A stretch of 64,000 nt of DNA from positions 2,568,957-2,632,956 of the forward strand of contig NZ_QRDP01000004.1 in assembly GCF_003385775.1 (NCBI RefSeq), written 5' to 3'. A model generated the notes under the pieces. It had not been told where the DNA came from. It saw only the letters and a program-made list of their open reading frames with translations, and ran no database searches. Shown piece by piece: positions 63,172 to 64,000 of this stretch (the stretch's first letter is position 1; each line of letters starts with the position of its first letter). Both the position numbers and the translations under genes were made by a program. The stretch comes from Parasphingopyxis lamellibrachiae. Lineage in GTDB: Bacteria; Pseudomonadota; Alphaproteobacteria; Sphingomonadales; Sphingomonadaceae.

Positions 63172-63759
63172 ATGTACAAACTGCGTATGAATCTGGTTGG
63201 TGCATTAGCCGCATGTATGTTGGTTCCGCCTGCTGCGGCACAGACGCAGCCTGCACCTCCGATAATCTATCAGCCCGACCCTGATTCGCCGATTGGTGTG
63301 CGAAACCCGGCGGCGCCAGAACAATCGCAGCAGCTCGATTTTCTGATAGGGGACTGGGATGTCGCCCTCACCCTGCATCCGCCGGACAGAGACAGTATTT
63401 CCTATCAGGCGCGCTGGCACAATCATTGGGTCGTGAATGGATTTGTCGTCATGCAGGAATGGCGCGGGCCGTTTGCCACCGGGACTGAACTGCGCTCTTT
63501 CAATCCTGTGACCGGTCAGTGGGAGGGACGGAACTATTATACTTTTCGAACAGCATGGACAGAATCGACCGGCGAGTTTGTCGATGGCGAATTCATCGTT
63601 GAAACCAGCGACACTGGATCGAACGGGCCGGTGATAAACCGGGAGCGCTATTACGATATTCAGGCCGCTTCTTTCCGGATGAGCGCCACGCGGTCAGAGG
63701 ATGGTGGCGCCACATGGTCGTCCGTCACATACGAAATGCTCTGCACCAGAATAGAATAA
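63172..63759 (+). CDS. Exported protein of unknown function, DUF1579-like
   Basis: 195 residues from the ATG at 63172, preceded by AAAGGGGA; an upstream extension in frame lacks family-like sequence. A signal peptide (NLVGALAACMLVPPAAA) is followed by LDFLIGDWDVAL, HNHWVVNGFVVMQEWRG and NPVTGQWEGRNYYTF, which resemble the lipocalin-like DUF1579 fold. No function is known. Confidence 0.65.
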   Translation: MYKLRMNLVGALAACMLVPPAAAQTQPAPPIIYQPDPDSPIGVRNPAAPEQSQQLDFLIGDWDVALTLHPPDRDSISYQARWHNHWVVNGFVVMQEWRGPFATGTELRSFNPVTGQWEGRNYYTFRTAWTESTGEFVDGEFIVETSDTGSNGPVINRERYYDIQAASFRMSATRSEDGGATWSSVTYEMLCTRIE

Positions 63760-63817
63760 ACTATCCCCCGCCAGCCCATTGCGCATGACGATGGCGGGCT
63801 GATCGATAAGCCGCTAT

Positions 63818-63847
63818 GAGGCAGTTCTCCCTAGGAAAAACTGTCTC
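63818..63847 (+). promoter_or_regulatory. Hairpin over the sdaA ribosome-binding site
   Basis: GAGGCAGTTCTCC (63818-63830), CTA, then GGAAAAACTGTCTC (63834-63847) form an imperfect stem directly before the ATG at 63848. The only AGGA (63833-63836) lies at its loop side. Pairing is direct; function is inference. Confidence 0.45.
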
Positions 63848-64000
63848 ATGCTTTCTGTTCTTGATCTATTTCGCATCGGCATCGGGCCATCCAGCTCCCA
63901 CACGGTGGGACCCATGCGTATCGGCCGCCGGTTTCTGAGCAGCCTGAAACGCCAGGGATGCCTTGAGAAGACTGCCCATATTCAGGTGGAGCTGCAAGGG
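63848..64000 (+). CDS. sdaA: L-serine ammonia-lyase, N-terminal part (truncated by window end)
   Basis: 51 residues visible: LSVLDLFRIGIGPSSSHTVGPMRIGRRFL is the L-serine dehydratase beta-domain signature (GPSSSHTVGPM). This iron-sulfur enzyme deaminates serine to pyruvate. The gene continues beyond base 64000, so its C-terminal domain cannot be checked. A hairpin overlaps its ribosome-binding region. Confidence 0.88.
   Translation, partial: MLSVLDLFRIGIGPSSSHTVGPMRIGRRFLSSLKRQGCLEKTAHIQVELQG

Overview
The window is chromosomal sequence from a GC-rich alphaproteobacterium. Gene content and order point to Sphingomonadales (Sphingomonadaceae-like): bamD-recN-ligA, a methionine synthase split into two proteins, a DUF498 protein behind secF, an NrsF/ECF sigma pair, and the REP-like GGCTGAGCTTGTCGAA repeat. 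The order is inferred from these protein features; no 16S rRNA gene is present. Nearly all of the DNA is densely coding core genome. I see no tRNA, rRNA, CRISPR array, prophage or insertion sequence.

Layout. 1-7.6 kb: 3' end of secF, a DUF498 protein, a GT4 glycosyltransferase on the minus strand, then bamD, recN and ligA, and a DUF2459 membrane protein. 7.6-11.5 kb: phenylalanine hydroxylase converging on prmA, an SDR oxidoreductase and a soluble globin-coupled chemoreceptor. 11.6-20.1 kb: sdhC-sdhD-sdhA with a small tail-anchored protein, then a 5-kb interruption (M20 peptidase, methyltransferase, divergent lldD and ATP-grasp ligase) before sdhB. 20.1-24.1 kb: thioesterase, zapE, a divergent HxlR/VOC pair and a second M20 peptidase. 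24.2-31.8 kb: TCA block mdh-sucD-sucA-sucB-lpd, lacking sucC. 31.8-38.4 kb: PepSY protein, TRIC-type channel, a compositionally odd GNAT gene, rsgA, and an ECF sigma factor/NrsF pair upstream of sppA. 38.4-41 kb: groESL under a perfect CIRCE operator. 41-45 kb: two small paralogous membrane proteins divergent from a TetR gene across a palindromic operator, an MBL-fold hydrolase, two tiny lipoproteins and mlaA. 45.2-50.8 kb: methionine operon (ArsR-methyltransferase fusion, metF, split metH) with a 16-bp palindrome in its promoter. 50.9-57.6 kb: exported beta-helix protein, sulfatase, PafA-like phosphatase and a DsbD-family reductase. 57.6-64 kb: amidohydrolase, beta-hydroxyacid dehydrogenase, threonine ammonia-lyase, a TIGR04282/TIGR04283 glycosyltransferase pair, a secreted protein and the start of sdaA.

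The window therefore carries most of a TCA-cycle segment (succinate dehydrogenase, malate dehydrogenase, 2-oxoglutarate dehydrogenase), the methionine cycle, chaperonins and envelope assembly (SecF, BamD, MlaA, SppA, DsbD-like). The best leads for something less described are: the paralogous membrane pair with its TetR operator (about 41.0-42.3 kb); the hendecad-repeat lipoprotein (43.8 kb); the SahR-like operator of the methionine operon (45.2 kb); and two cases (ligA, sdaA) where the ribosome-binding site lies in a hairpin next to the start codon.
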